DNA of 64,000 nucleotides from Aspidiotus rigidus (GCA_035079385.1 JAVHKY010000074.1:1364001-1428000); one strand, 5' to 3'. Counted from the first letter of the stretch, positions 36,204 to 48,159 are shown. Notes: generated by a model not told the origin, from the letters alone. Made by a program: numbers and translations.

Positions 36204-36370
36204 CGGCTGACTGCTTATTAAAGGAGTTTGTATTGGTTGTCTGGTACTAGATGTTGACGAAGATGACAAAAATAATCTTCTCGTCGGAGACGAAGATGGA
36301 CGCTCCGGAGATACGTTACCAGTTTCACTATCGCTGGAAGCTGAAGAGGGAGGAGTGGGTGGCAGATACC
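36204..36370 (-). CDS. CrebA: CrebA, exon with the LPPTPPSS motif
   Basis: This 167-nt exon starts with the last two bases of a split Gly codon (GGG). It then encodes YLPPTPPSSASSDSETG and NVSPERP, followed by a Ser/Thr-rich run ending TPLISSQP. The acceptor AATAG lies above 36,370 and the donor is GTACGT. The LPPTPPSS-S-DSE block is diagnostic of CREB3L/CrebA proteins, and the Pro-directed serines suggest phosphorylation. It ends in phase 0 and joins KGSTG at 18,208, giving SSQP-KGSTG, which fits the family. The intron that follows is about 18.0 kb. Confidence 0.92.
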
Positions 36371-36775
36371 CTATTACACCGAAACAAAGAATATAATTAA
36401 ATTTCGTAATAATTAGTAATATACCACCTGTCGGTGACGGCATATAGATTTTCATAATAAAGTACGGTACGTGAATATATTCTATAAAGAGTGTTAAAAT
36501 CGAATATAATACCCTCCATTCTCGATGTTTTTTTTTTTTCTTTTCATTTCTCTTGATTGGCCTTACATACACCAGAACAATACAATGTTTGTGTGCTCTC
36601 AGTTCACTCCACCTTTTCATCTTTGTCGTGTTCGCATTCACTTCGGAAAACTAACATCGAGAAAGTCGATAATCTTGCAGCCGAGAATTTCGAAAAATTT
36701 CCTCTTCGATTTCATCCGCATATTATTTAAATTCATCCAGCAGATAAAAAAAAATGAGGAACAAGGTACCAAAAG

Positions 36776-36808
<33 letters not shown>

Positions 36809-37382
36809 CAATGAAAGTGTCTTTTGATCAATTCAAAATTATGAAAGTGGTCTATTTATGTTTGCTCTGACTGTATTTATTACCCGTTTATTGTATTGTA
36901 TAAGATTTCATGAACTCGGGTGAAAGTACACGCCGCTCGTACGTACATAATTTGAAATTTTTCCTGGAATTTTTTTATGCACACTTTTTCGCTCTTTTCC
37001 TTTCTTCGATAACGAGTCCCACGACCACGAAAGATGAAAAAGATCATCACCAAACCGGTCCCATTCTACTAGCGTCAACACGCATTCAGCGATAGTATAT
37101 TTTTATTAATTCACGAAGTTGGCAATTTTTTTTTCTTTTTGTTTCGCAACCAGTATGTGGAAGTGCACATGTACAGAATTGCATTCGCGCAGAAGAACTA
37201 GTTTTTTTTTTTCCTTTCAAAAATACCCTCGCAAATATTCGCACAGGCGAAAGGAGGAACTCGCAATTTTAACGATGCAAATTTTCATACCTCTTACACC
37301 CACACGACGTCTCTCACACCGAACGCAGAGGGAAAGAAAAAGCTATCGAACTTCGAACATTTATACTATTCTCATTAGTTAC
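36371..37382. other. CrebA intron, about 1.0 kb
   Basis: AT-rich with a 29-bp A run at about 36,778-36,806. No other feature. Both ends have consensus splice sites for the minus strand. Confidence 0.8.
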
Positions 37383-37509
37383 CTGTCGAATTTGGTTCAA
37401 TTTTAATGTTAAGGTGCGGCATTATTAGTCTATTGCTCTGCTGACTTATGTGTCCGTGCCTTGTTTGTAAGCCATTACGAGAACGTTCCGACTCCTGTTT
37501 AGCTGCTTT
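37383..37509 (-). CDS. CrebA: CrebA, exon with second SUMO-type motif
   Basis: The 127-nt exon lies between acceptor GCGTAG (above 37,509) and donor GTAACT (37,382 down). It begins in phase 0 and ends one base into a Gly codon. It encodes 42 residues, starting KAAKQESERSRNG, passing through HISQQSNRLIMPHLN, and ending IKIEPNST. IKIE fits the SUMO consensus hydrophobic-K-x-E. This short exon is found only by following splice sites and phase between its neighbours, and both joints close perfectly. Confidence 0.88.
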
Positions 37510-37683
37510 CTACGCACACGAAATGGAAAAAGGGAATTAAAACGTTAATTACAAACCATTACGACGGCGACTGCGAAACGAAATCGAAAATCTAACACGT
37601 ATAAATAAGTAAGTCGAGTCTACCTATTCGACACATCCTTTATCCTAATAATTGTAAATAAAAAGAAAGTTCTTTGTACGTAC

Positions 37684-37880
37684 TCGTTTTTCTGCTCGAT
37701 TCCGATGACCCGAAGTGGAGACAGCCGGGGCTGGAGATGGTGGACACGATGAAGGTGGTGAATCGTAGTCACTCATAGGTTCGTCTTTTACCATAATGAT
37801 GGGCGAAGCTGTATCTCTTCCATGGTGTTGTCCGCCGGATAATTTTAACGAAATGGCTGGATAACATTCGTCGTTCATGT
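37684..37880 (-). CDS. CrebA: CrebA, exon with the DM(N)DEC(Y)PAIS segment
   Basis: The 197-nt exon has acceptor TTGCAG above 37,880 and donor GTACGT at 37,683-37,678. It begins with two bases completing a codon (xAC, Asp if the first base is G), then MNDECYPAISLKL. That segment parallels the N-terminal half of Drosophila CrebA. Further on is IIMVKDEPMSDYDSP, a hydrophobic-K-x-E site followed by SP, the layout of a phosphorylation-dependent SUMO motif, then a Pro/Ser-rich region. It ends in phase 0 (AEKR). An earlier exon must exist, because the first codon is split. Confidence 0.9.
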
Positions 37881-39244
37881 CTGCAACAGATGGAAAAATT
37901 TAGGAATAAATTAATTGCTGACGGAAAAATTCGAATTGAAAAGATTAATAAATATACATTGCATTGCTGGGAATTTCAATTTCAGTAAAGGGGAGGTGAG
38001 GCCTATCGATCATTAGCTATTTACAAAAAAAAAAAAAAGAAATCGAAAACAGACCAGAATCTAACTGATTAGAGTTGAGTGTAACAGAACTAATAGATTT
38101 TTCCTAGGAGCCCAAGAGTCGAGCGCTTCCTCGGTGAGCAAGAGCCCCTGAGCAAACATGCACGAGGGACGAGCTACATCACCTAAATTTGTGCGTGTGG
38201 TTGAAGAATTTGATAGTTCTCATGTCTTCATAAACTTCTCGAGAAGTGGAGAGAAAGAGTCCACTTCAAAACTAGAAGCAAGACTCAGTGCATACTCTGC
38301 TTAAAACGTATGATTTGTCAAACAATCTCGATGTACTCATCAAAATTGAGGTCGTTATTTTTGCTACAAAGTTTTCTCATTTTACACCATCCAATCTTAC
38401 TTTCTTCCAAATGGCTTGAAAAATTTTTCGAACAATCTAAAAACTTTCACAGTAGGATTTTTGAAAATTAGGTCTGCATTGCACTGCATTAAATTCCTGT
38501 TAGGCGTTCTTCGGTTTCACGTAGATCCTTTTTGTAATATTCCAAACGAACAACATCCGAAGAATTTGAAGTTTGGTTGAGACTCAAAAATCCACAAAAT
38601 TGCAGCCAGTAGCTCTGACTTGATTTTGGAACTGAGAAAAATTTAAATAACTTTCGAAGGGGAGGAGAAGCTTCCACTTAGTTTAAAGGCTTGAAAAAGT
38701 TTTTAAAGGTATAATTAAGGCACCCAATAGGAGACTTCCCAGCCATCTTTGCTCGCGAATTTATTCGAAGTTGAATATAGGTACCCATTGAGGCGATCAG
38801 AAGTCTTGATCCAATCTAAAGATTTGGAAAGCTTTTTGAAGGAGACAAAAATTTTACGGGGTCTTCGATCTATAGTTTAGGGTTTCGACCATGGCTATCC
38901 GAGGCTGGAGAAAAGGTTCTATGTTTGGAATTACGAGTTATACATATGAACAGTCGATTGTGGTTCTGACAGATGCGCCCTATTTCAATTTTCATCGGAC
39001 GCTTTCAATTCAAATAAAAGTAAAAAGTTTACAGCTTTTTTTTTTTTTTTTTTTTTTTCTTCACGAGGTATAAAATACTAAATTCGGACGTCAGCGCTGT
39101 AAATTTCTCACTTCTAATCTATTTCAGAAACTTGGAGAAACTTTTGAAGGTGACTGAGAATTTTAGGAGGATAGAGGCTTTGACCTACTTCAAGAAGTTG
39201 AAACAATTTTCGAACGTGATTATGCGTCCAATTACGATTTAGAT
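37881..39244. other. CrebA upstream intron, degenerate repeats
   Basis: Loose repetition of phrases such as CTTGGAGAAACTTTTGAAGG and AAGAATTTTAGGAGG is seen near 38,690, 38,825, 39,130 and again at 39,810, suggesting an old tandem repeat. A T run lies at about 39,037-39,058. No coding exon was identified. Confidence 0.4.
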
Positions 39245-39412
39245 GGAAGGCGCGGATCCACGGAGGGAGGGGATGGGGAAAATTCCCCCCGCCCCCCCCC
39301 CAAAAAAAAAAAAATCTGTAGTATCGACGAAAATGTAAAAGAAAAAGAAAGTCCTTTGGACTTTTTTTGGATTATTCCCCCTCCCAAAGTGATCGTCTGG
39401 ATCCGCGCCTGA
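39245..39412. mobile_element. Short MITE-like element with GGATCC-containing ends (copy 2)
   Basis: The ends AAGGCGCGGATCCAC and CTGGATCCGCGCCT are inverted repeats. The interior has G, C and A runs as in the copy at 14,868-15,057. A TGACGTCA palindrome lies just outside, near 39,416. Confidence 0.6.
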
Positions 39413-40525
39413 GATGACGTCATCAACTTGAGTTAGCCCACATCCTCAGAAAACGTCCGCGTCATCAGCCTAAACTAGGTTAGGTTACGTTGTTGAGAAA
39501 AATTTGCTTCGGGCAGATTATAAGGAAATTTAGGTTTGCCAAGAGATGTGACCTATTTCAACCCTTACAATAATAGGTTCAGCGTAGGTTTTCAAAGAGG
39601 AAATCGGAAGAAAGATAAAGTTAAAGAGAAAGTGTTTTCTTCATCCATAAAAGTATTCTGAAATTTCAAAAATTTAGATAGACCAACTGTTTTTCAGGAG
39701 CCAGTGGAGCTTGCGTGTTTCCTGCTGCCACAGCAAAGTTTGCGCAATGGCCTCTGAATTTCCTTTTAAGGACAGTCAATTGTGGTTTTGAAAGTTGCGA
39801 CTTACTGCAGAAACTTGGAAAAGTTCCCGAGGGTGACTATAGCTTTCCAAGAGAGGAGGGCGCTAGGAATTCAGATTTTAGAGCAATACGATATTTTCGA
39901 AGAAAGACTAGGAAAAATTCTGTCCAGCAAATTGGAATTCGATCGTGTTTCCAACTTCTTAAAACAATTAATCGATCCTAATTACTTTTGAAAATCGAAA
40001 TAAGATCATTAAAATCGAAGAACAGGATTCTTGCTTATTGTTTCAAATGACGTAGTGAATGAGAGAGACCACGCAGGGTGCAAGTTTTTCTTCTCAAAAA
40101 TTTTTATTGAACCGCTGGCAGGTATTCACCAAGAAAATTGGAACATGATGCAGAGCGGCGCAAAAGTAACTAGTCGACTTTGGATGTGAAAAAAGAGTAT
40201 GGTCACGGTTTGTACCTAATACACATTTATTCATTTAAATAACTCGTTCAAAACATGTGCGCAGTTTTGGAGAGTAAAAAATGACTTTGGCGTCGCCAAT
40301 CTGTACCTATTTGGCTGTACAATTTCGCTCTAGCCCAAAAGTTAACTTTATCATTGTGATAGAGAAAATAAGAAGGAGACCATCATCAAGAATAGCCGGT
40401 TTGGTACTAACGTGAAAATGAGGGTTGGCCAACAGCAAGATTAAGACTTTTCCTTCATTTTGAATAGACACGAAGAAAACGTTGGACCGAATTTGCAAAA
40501 GATCAGTTCAAGGTCAGACAACTGA
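39413..40525. other. No recognised gene
   Basis: Diverged sequence sharing short phrases with the degenerate repeat at 38.7-39.2 kb. Confidence 0.35.
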
Positions 40526-40529
40526 AAGA

Positions 40530-40900
40530 TTCCGTGGTCTCAGTGGGATTCCCTATAGATTGAAGAAGGGATTCTTTACAGAAACTGGGAATTTGGTAGA
40601 ATTCGACACCAACCAGTCATTCCAAAGTTCTTAGTTCCAGAAGTGTTAAAGATCGTTCATAACAAATCATCTGAAGGACACCTTAGTGCAACAAGAACGC
40701 TGTCCAAAATAAAAGAGCAATACTACTGGTCTTCTTGTCGGTGGATGTCATAGATTGGTGTCAACGTCTTATGTCATGTTTAGCTAGTAAAAGTTCCTTT
40801 ACTCGAGGCTGGGCACAGATGCAGGTTCACAATATTGGATATTCTTGTGAGTGTATAGCAATGGATATTGAGAAAGCGATAGAAAAAGCCGATTCATCTT
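40530..40900 (+). pseudogene. Ty3/gypsy integrase remnant (zinc-binding domain)
   Basis: A frame reads VIPKFLVPEVLKIVHNKSSE, then GHLSATRTLSKIKEQYYW. This is the H-x-GH-x-G-x-KT-x2-I-x3-YYW pattern of the integrase N-terminal zinc-binding domain. After a frameshift near 40,735 it continues DWCQRLMSCLASKSSF, keeping one Cys of the C-x2-C pair, and QVHNIGYSCECIAMDI, the start of the catalytic core. No other gypsy part is visible, so it is a dead fragment. Confidence 0.7.
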
Positions 40901-42189
40901 CATTATTTCAAAAAAAAAAAAAAAAAAAAAAAAAGGATTGAAGTATTTGCGCTCTCAAATTAAGAAGCCTTAACTGTTGAAAATGCGCAAGTGGAAAACT
41001 GGACAACACCCTTTAGAATTCCTTCGGAACTATATAGACAGACCAAAGTGAAAATTCGATAAACCTACGCAATCAAAAATATTATTTCAAATCTAAAAAT
41101 TTACGTCAGATCATTCGCGTACATGGGAATATTTTCTACGTGTGAATAGTTAGGTATTACAATTATTACCATTATTACGGTGATTACCGAGGTATTATTG
41201 TTATTATCTTCAGAGCATGGTTGCAGAGAGAGAGAGAAAAAAAAGTGTATGTTTGATTGTGATTTGCGCACCCCGCTTGTCCCACATACGAATCTATTCA
41301 TCGCGAAAAAAAGAAAATTTTTAAGGTCGCGTACCAAATGCGCAAGTGTTAGCCGTCATTAATATGTCAGCGGTATAGAAAAAAAAATATACACAGAATA
41401 TTCGTTTGCATTTCAATATTAAATACAGTGCGGTACACTATATAGTTTTACTGCTACTATCTCAGTTTACTGTGTCATTTTGCAGAGGCTATTACTTACA
41501 CAATGTATAATAATTTCAGTAGCAGCGTAGGTAATGGATGTGCGCAAATCTGCTTAACGGTATCATACCAGTTATCGTGCACTATTTCAAAGTAGACCGT
41601 CGAGCCTCCTCTCCCTCCTCTATTAATGGAAAACAATAATGGTTACAAGTTCGGATTGACGCTTGCGTCCTCACGAAGATTTGATATCCAAGAAAACAGA
41701 ATTATATTTCAAAGGAGTGCAGAATTTCGATGAAGGAAAAAAGTCATTTGTAAGGTTTCACATTTTCTCATGCTGACGTCATCTTTATGATTTTACGCGC
41801 GCACATGTACGCTGTTGTGTAACCGTTAGGTTCATTTCACTTCGCGTATCAACTTTTACTTATCTCGTTTTTCGTTGTCCCAATTTCGTGAAAAAGACTA
41901 CATTTGGAATATTTTAAAACCCAAGCTCCACAAGCGTTGTTTTTGCCACTGGACCGCCCCTCGTATGATGTGATTTATGAATCTTTCTTCGGATACATGT
42001 AAATGCCTGTTTTCATCGATACTCTCAAACTTGAAGCGTTTTCGGGTTCACTTAGGAGAGTGGGACTACAAGTATATTATGCCAATCTCCTGTCTTCTCA
42101 ATTTTCATTCAAGAAGTCTCAGGGGATTCGAGCTTTCAAGAAGAATCGTTAGAAAACTCTCTGCAAATCACAACCAATAGAGTATTGGA
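40901..42189. other. No recognised gene
   Basis: It begins with a poly(A) run at 40,912-40,934. The rest shows no supported ORF or repeat. Confidence 0.4.
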
Positions 42190-43200
42190 GGCACTCAACA
42201 GATACCATGACACGGTGTTGCTCAAACTCTACATCGCATACAGCCCACGGGTTTTGCAAGGAAAGAGTAGCTGATACAAACCTTTCACACTTCTATTCAC
42301 CATCGGAAAAACTTTTGGACGAACACTCGATAGCCGTCTTATCGACCACTACAAAGAATACAACCCACCTAAAATCAATCAACATGGCTTGCGAAGACGC
42401 ACCGGTACTGAGCGAGCCATACACAATATCATAGCCCAATACAAAAGGCCTGCAATGCCGAATTCCTCATTGATACTATATCGCTAGTTGTAAGAGGTAC
42501 CTTTGATCATGCTGAATGGCCCGCATATTGATCTGACAAAGAAGATCGGCCCTCGAGTTAATATTCAAGAAAGTGCGCCCACTTCCCTGCATAAGTGATC
42601 CCGGCCTTGAAGAGAAGGGTTGGAGAGGAGGAGTTAATTATCACAGAAGCTGATAACGAGGAAGGCTGTTGTAGTTATGGAGATGTCCTAAACGTGCTCA
42701 ACCTGTTCGGGGTCAAGGAAAACGACCTCTTTTGTTTTCCTAATTTTGTCAAAGAGGTTAGAAATCTCGATAATAAAAGTAAAGTCATTATTAAGAATCC
42801 TCTGACAAAAAAAATCTTTTTGGAACCAAATCCCGTTCCTCCCCTCCTTTATGGGTTTCCTAAAATACATGAAAAGGATACACCGATGCGGCAGATTCTC
42901 CCTTGCTAAATTCTTAGAGGTCGCTGGTTCAAATCACGCGTTGAGTTCGACTCCCTCTACTCAGTGAAGAATTCGGTCTTTCTGGCAGATAAGCTGAAGG
43001 ATGTAAGTCTTCCTCCGGGTTTGACTTTATGTTCATTTGATGTTGTCGATTTTTTCCCAAACATTTCCTAGGCCACCGCCACTTGACGTATGGGTGACTT
43101 GCTCGTTAAATCCGGTGCACTTCATGAGGAATTGGAGGAATTTTTTGACCTTCTAGACTTGATGGAAAATTTTTCGAGTTATCAGAGGAAGCATTGAGAC
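42190..43200 (+). mobile_element. Penelope-like element, decayed copy B
   Basis: The frame from 42,595 carries an RT N-terminal region (NPLTKKIFLEPNPVPPLLYG, then FPKIHEKDTPMRQILPC). After a stop it continues SLYSVKNSVFLADKLKDVSL and PPGLTLCSFDVVDFFPNIS. These match the LYGLPKIHK and FSFDVxSLFTNIP motifs of Penelope-type RTs. At least three stops interrupt it. It lies tail to tail with copy C. Confidence 0.7.
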
Positions 43201-43254
43201 TCCATATTGAGGGTGGCGAGGTGTAAGTAGAGCACTAGACTAGGCGTACAATGC

Positions 43255-44325
43255 TTACAAGAGTACTTTCGGGTATTTGTGCTGTTCTTTGTTACAGTGT
43301 TCCCAAACAGCGACCATTCACCTTTTTTCTCCCTCGATGTTTTGTGATTCTTCTTCCTGATCTCAAACTTTCTCCCAGTGTCACCAATTTAGATATCTTC
43401 GCACTGCTCTTAGCTAAGCTTGTACACTCCTCTCAAGCTTTCCTCGTCCTTTTCTTCCGTCTGGTCATTGCTGATTCCCTTCACCATAGGTTGGTTATTC
43501 TGGATACCCACATTTACATCGTAGCCATTGAACGTCTTTATCACCTTGTTTATGTACTTTCCTATGTATGGTATCGATCCGTACCTTCAAGGTTCCCTTC
43601 TTACCTTCCATTTTCCACCACACTTCAATGGTGCCGTTGGCTTCTGCGATCTGCTTCACTATCTCTATTTCTTTCCTCTTCTCTTCATTGTTCTTCAGGA
43701 CAGAAATACCCCGATAGCAGTAGTTCTGGATTGCCGTTGACTCGTAGCTGGGTGGTGGTACAAGTCATTTGGGATTATGGTGTTTGTATGTGGCGGATTC
43801 CTGAAGATTTTGTATTCTATCTGTGATTTTCATGCTTTCGTTCATTACATTTGTGCAAGAAGGAATTGGTCCACCTGTCTACATAATTAGGATACCATCT
43901 ACGAGTGTGGCCTAGTTTTTGATCAAGTTTCTGAACTTGCTACCCTTCAATATCTTGTTTTCCATGTCATTCATGAATATCTTCGCCAGTATCGATGATC
44001 CCATCAAGTCCCTTCTTCCGGCTTTAGAACTTGTTATTGGAGCTGCAAAAGTTCTGGCTCAAAATCTCTTCCAATATTTTGGCAGACTTCGACTCGTCGG
44101 GGTTCCCATAACATCTGTTGTTTCGAAGCAAGGCGAGAAGTTCTTCCTTTGGAATGGTACCAAACAGGTTTGTCACATCCAAGGATACCAGCTTGTCATT
44201 ACTCTTGATTTCCACGTTGTCCAGTTGCTTTATCAGATCACCGTCGTTTCTGATGCTTTTTCTGGGTGCAAACTGGTAGTTTTCTTTTAGGAATGTGACT
44301 GCGATCTTAGCTATGTTCACCTGTC
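43255..44325 (-). mobile_element. Penelope-like element, decayed copy C
   Basis: On the minus strand from 44,320 the frame reads FLKENYQFAPRKSIRNDGDL, then KLVSLDVTNLFGTIPKEELL. This is an RT block with the LDV-x-LF motif. Later blocks include IQNYCYRGISVLKNNEEKRK near 43,720 and a GIY-YIG-like IGDTGRKFEIRKKNHKTS near 43,370. The order matches copy A and the sequences are clearly related. Broken by stops and frameshifts. Confidence 0.72.
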
Positions 44326-44475
44326 AGATCCTGATCTATTCTCCTCGGGCCGGCTGTTTTTGGGTCACGTCTATTATTGGCACAGGTGCGTTGACAACGT
44401 TTTATGTGCGTGGACCGGTCTTGCAGATCTCTGTAGAGAATCCCTTGTAGCTTGAAATAGCCGTCAAATAGCCTC

Positions 44476-45110
44476 TACACTGGAAGTTGGTCGTTCCTCA
44501 ATAAACTCCTTGTATCTCCGTTAGAGACGGCGTCCATGAGTTCGGTATTTCCAGGGAAAACACATCGACCGATATTGAAATACAAGGGTCTTCATTCTGT
44601 CCTGCTGCCCACAAATTGCAACCTTCAACAGCTTAATCCATCGCCTGACTCACATCACTTTGAGTTAAATTGCTCTTCACGAGGAACTAATGACAATAGA
44701 ACAACTGGCTATAGTGAATCAGGTCGACGTGGACATTGACCTCATGGTTTGTAGGAGGTTTATAAGAAAAGGTTTGAAGTCTTCCTCCATAGGGAGAATT
44801 CATACTTAGAACGTATTTGGCTCTCGCAGACTTCAAAATTATTCGACATCATAATAGTGAAGGTGTCCCCGTAATGAACAGTTACATTCCTGAAGAGGAA
44901 TTGTTCGAATTAGTATATGAGTATAATTCAAATTTTGATGACTCGCTAATGCAGCCATGACCTCGTCTGATGTTATCAGTTCTTGTTGATGTTAGGTTCA
45001 GTCGCTTTCTTTCTTGCTTTAAAAATGCTTATTTACCCATAGCGCTCGGCGTCTGTAACTTGTGTTCCATGGCGGTTTTTGTATCTTTCGTACCCTCAAG
45101 AAGTGCTTGT
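44476..45110 (+). repeat. Dispersed repeat paralogous to 8.94-9.88 kb
   Basis: Collinear with the segment beside Penelope-like copy A. Here it lies 5' of copy C in the opposite orientation. Internal differences are many, so the two are old paralogues. Confidence 0.6.
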
Positions 45111-46628
45111 GTAGCATGTGCAGTCACTCGTCCTCCACAGGAGGGTGGGTGCGGGTTGTGCTCCTCCCCTCAACGGTTATACCAGACAGCGCGGGTTAGA
45201 GAGAGTAATAGTTTTCAAGATCGTATGCTGATGATGATGAAGGATCGGTGGCAGGTTGTTTTTGGTCGCACTTTTTGTTCCATTTCTATAAAGAACCTCT
45301 TCCTCCTGTACTGAGCGCAAGATTTACTTCTTCGATGAAGTTCGCGAGGCTAGAGCTTAGTTTGTAAAATTATTGTCCAGTTACTCGATCGTTGGCATGT
45401 GTGAGATATACGACGCTGGTAAAACATTTTTCATTTACAACTTTTCGCTGCAGCACTTCCTGTTTTCTGCTCTTGTTCTTCGACGCGCTGTATGTAGCGC
45501 GCGTTATAATATATGTGTAAATCACCGTTTTAGCTTAACTTCCATGCTTATTAGCGCCGTAATTATCGACTTTACCGTAATTACTACATAACAATTTAAT
45601 TATACGCTATCGGAAAGTGAAATTACGATAGAACGGCGAAGAGTCGTGAAGCGACGCGGTGACGGTGAGACGGTCGTGGGTTAGGAAGACCAACACGCTG
45701 GGCTGCTTTATATTACGCAGGATTATCGTTGTGTATGTGTGTATGAGTATACACTCGGTGCACTTGCTTTGAAATAACCGTTTTCTATTTTTGATTGGTG
45801 CAGTTTATTAATTAATTAATTACCTACCGTTTTCTTGCTATAACAAATTCTCGCGAAAAGAGGCGAGGCGGGCGGAGAAGTGAGAGAAATGAGTACTTTT
45901 AAGATGCGAGTCGTTCTCATTTATTATTATTTTTAGTTTCGTTCTACGTCGTCAGGTTATAGTTTTGCAAATATAGTGCAGATAGGAGACCTTTTCCTGC
46001 CAAGTACGCGGTGCTGAAAATAGGTTTTGCCGAATCTCCTCTTTGAACACCGCCATCGCATCGGTGTTGAATGCAGGCGCACGGTTGAATGAAACGCTAA
46101 TTACGAGGTTCACCCCGAGGTGCGAAGTCTCGTCGAAAATGCATCGCGCGGGCGAAGAACTCGAATTTCAGAAAAGAAGAAAGTATACACGAATGTATAC
46201 CGCCTCACCTTCATTTTATGCACTACGTCGTCGTCGTAATTCGCAATATAATACGCAGCATGAAAGTGCAAATTTAGTGTACGAATCGCGTATATAACGT
46301 ATGTGTGCCTTAATTGGCGATGATGAATGTTCTTGAGATTTAGATATGGGTGTACTCGAATGAGGATTCGTGCAGCACATCCGAGAGCACGCAAATTGCA
46401 ATGCTAATGTGTAACGGTTGGTAACTGGTATGATGATGGATTGACGAGAGTATAAAATTTCAAATACCTCATCAAGTTCGTTGAGTATACGTGTACGAAA
46501 ACTCATTTTGCGCGCAGGTGTTGATGAAACGCTGCAGAAACTGAAGGATAGGTCGTTGAAGTTGGTTACATGCTAGCCATAGTCACAAATAGAGAACGTC
46601 AGACGAATCTTCGAATACAAATAATATT
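45111..46628. other. Non-repetitive stretch with higher CpG, no gene identified
   Basis: Bases about 45.6-46.5 kb are less AT-rich and contain more CG than their surroundings, as a promoter region might. A minus-strand frame starts MSFRTRILNELDE at 46,506 and runs into a possible GTATTT donor. It does not resemble the expected CrebA N-terminus. Confidence 0.3.
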
Positions 46629-46935
46629 GACATGTTTCATGTCTTTGCTCCGACCTCTGCCCTATTTCTGAAATTTGCGTCCATCTGTACGTCCGCACGG
46701 CTCTGCCCTCTTCTTGTATACTAACTTAATCTGTATACGGAGTATATGTAGAGACTTATACTAGGCTATATATGTGGACATGTTTCATGTCATTGCTCTG
46801 ACCTCTGCCTTATTTCTGAAATTTGTGTCCGTTCGCACATCCGCATGGTTCTGACCTCTCCTTGTTCACTAGCCTAATTTGTACATATGTATAGAGACAT
46901 ACACTGGGCTATACATGTTTCATACCGTCGCTCTG
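46629..46935 (+). repeat. Two tandem copies of a 148-bp repeat
   Basis: GACATGTTTCATGTC starts each copy (46,629 and 46,777). It is followed by TGCTCYGACCTCTGCC, TTTCTGAAATTTG and a variable tail. A third, truncated start is visible near 46,913. Confidence 0.7.
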
Positions 46936-46948
46936 GCCACAATATTCT

Positions 46949-47325
46949 AGACTAGACTCATACTAGACAAAGAAGGAGGCGAACGGGCGGAGCAAGTAAG
47001 CTCCCCAAAAGCTATTAGCTTTAAATATTCTAAAGTAGACCTATACTAGACGAGGAAGGGGGTGAACGAGCGGACCGATTGAGCCGCCCAAAAGCTATTA
47101 TCTTTACATATTCTAAACTAGAGACTTATACTAGACAAAGAAGGGGGCGAACAAGCGGAGCGAGTGAGCTCCCCATTTTAAAAATTCCAAATTAGATTTT
47201 CCAAACTAGGCGGAGAACGTGAGTGAGCCCCTCAATAGCTGTTCCCCCCGCAAAAAAAAGCTATTAACTTGAAATATTGTAAACTTCACTTACACTAGAT
47301 CAAGAAGGGGGGCGAATGAACGGAA
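46949..47325 (+). repeat. Tandem repeat of about 83 bp, four to five units
   Basis: Units carry ATACTAGACAAAGAAGG, GGCGAACAAGCGGAGC and GTGAGCTCCCC, then AAAGCTATTA. Starts fall near 46,949, 47,034, 47,117, 47,200 (truncated) and 47,279. Non-coding. Confidence 0.7.
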
Positions 47326-47469
47326 CCACCTCCTCGCATAACACCAAAGTATTTGATATTACTTATATTTTAAACTATGATAGATATGAAACATGAACTT
47401 TATTTATGTTTCTAAGTCCCCCTGCTATCATATATAGCTCGAGAGTCAAGAAAAATTGAGACTCTCAGA

Positions 47470-47573
47470 CTACACCATTTACCACACTCCTATGGCAGCC
47501 ATTGGATTCTGCGACCTCCTTTATTATTTCAATTTCTTTCCTCTTCTCTTTGTTTAAATTGCTCAATAGTGTA
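47470..47573 (-). mobile_element. Penelope-like fragment D
   Basis: GATTCTGCGACCTCC through AATTTCTTTCCTCTTCTCTT closely parallels 43,640-43,690 in copy C. It stops at the left end of the foldback element that begins at 47,574. Confidence 0.6.
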
Positions 47574-48155
47574 CAGGACGCGACAAAAGTTCGGCCCCCA
47601 ATTTGCAGGATTAAAAAAAAAACGAAGAAAAAATCACAAAAAATTGTAATTTAATTGAAAAAAAAGAGTAGTAATAGGGCCCCTTGGGAACTGTTTAAAA
47701 AATCGACCAAAAATGACCAAAAACAACCAGAATTTACCAAAGTTGACAAAATTGACCAAAATTGACCAACCAGGACTAAATTTGACAAAAATCAACCAAA
47801 AGCGACCTTCATCGAAGGTCAGTTAGTTGTCACCCAATGCGTCTGATGTATGTTCAATGAAGGTCATTTTTGGTTGATTTTGTTTTCTTTGGTCAATATT
47901 GGTTGATTTTGGAAAATTCTGGTCAATTTTGGTCGTTTTTGGTCATTTTTGCTCAATTTTTGGAACAGTTCCCAAGGGGCCCTCTCACTACTAAAAAAAG
48001 GTAGAAAACTTTTTGGATAAGGTTAGTCTCATCCAAAAAATTTTTTTACTCACCTATTTTGCCAATTAAATTACAATTTTTCCTAATTTTTTCTTCAATT
48101 TTTTTTTGTTCTTTATAATTGTGCAAATTGGAGGCGGAACTTTTACCGCGCCCTA
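47574..48155. mobile_element. 582-bp foldback element with TGTA target duplication
   Basis: The two halves are inverted copies. The left end CAGGACGCGACAAAAGTTCG and the right end read inward TAGGGCGCGGTAAAAGTTCC differ at few positions. Both continue through CCAATTTGCA, a TTTTTTC-rich part, GGGCCCCTTGGGAACTG, and runs of TTGGTCAA-type repeats, to a loop near 47,815-47,858. TGTA flanks both sides (47,570-47,573 and 48,156-48,159). There is no ORF, so it is non-autonomous. Confidence 0.8.
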
Positions 48156-48159
48156 TGTA

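Noticed and set aside
42905..42945. tRNA-like B box (GGTTCAAATC)
   Set aside because: No matching A box or foldable cloverleaf upstream, and it lies in the decayed RT frame of a Penelope-like element.
43251..43826. 191-codon plus-strand ORF with hydrophobic character
   Set aside because: It is the antisense of Penelope-like copy C, whose minus-strand frame has the recognisable motifs.
46216..46506. CrebA N-terminal exon candidate (MSFRTRILNELDE)
   Set aside because: Does not match the expected acidic N-terminus of CrebA and the putative donor is weak.
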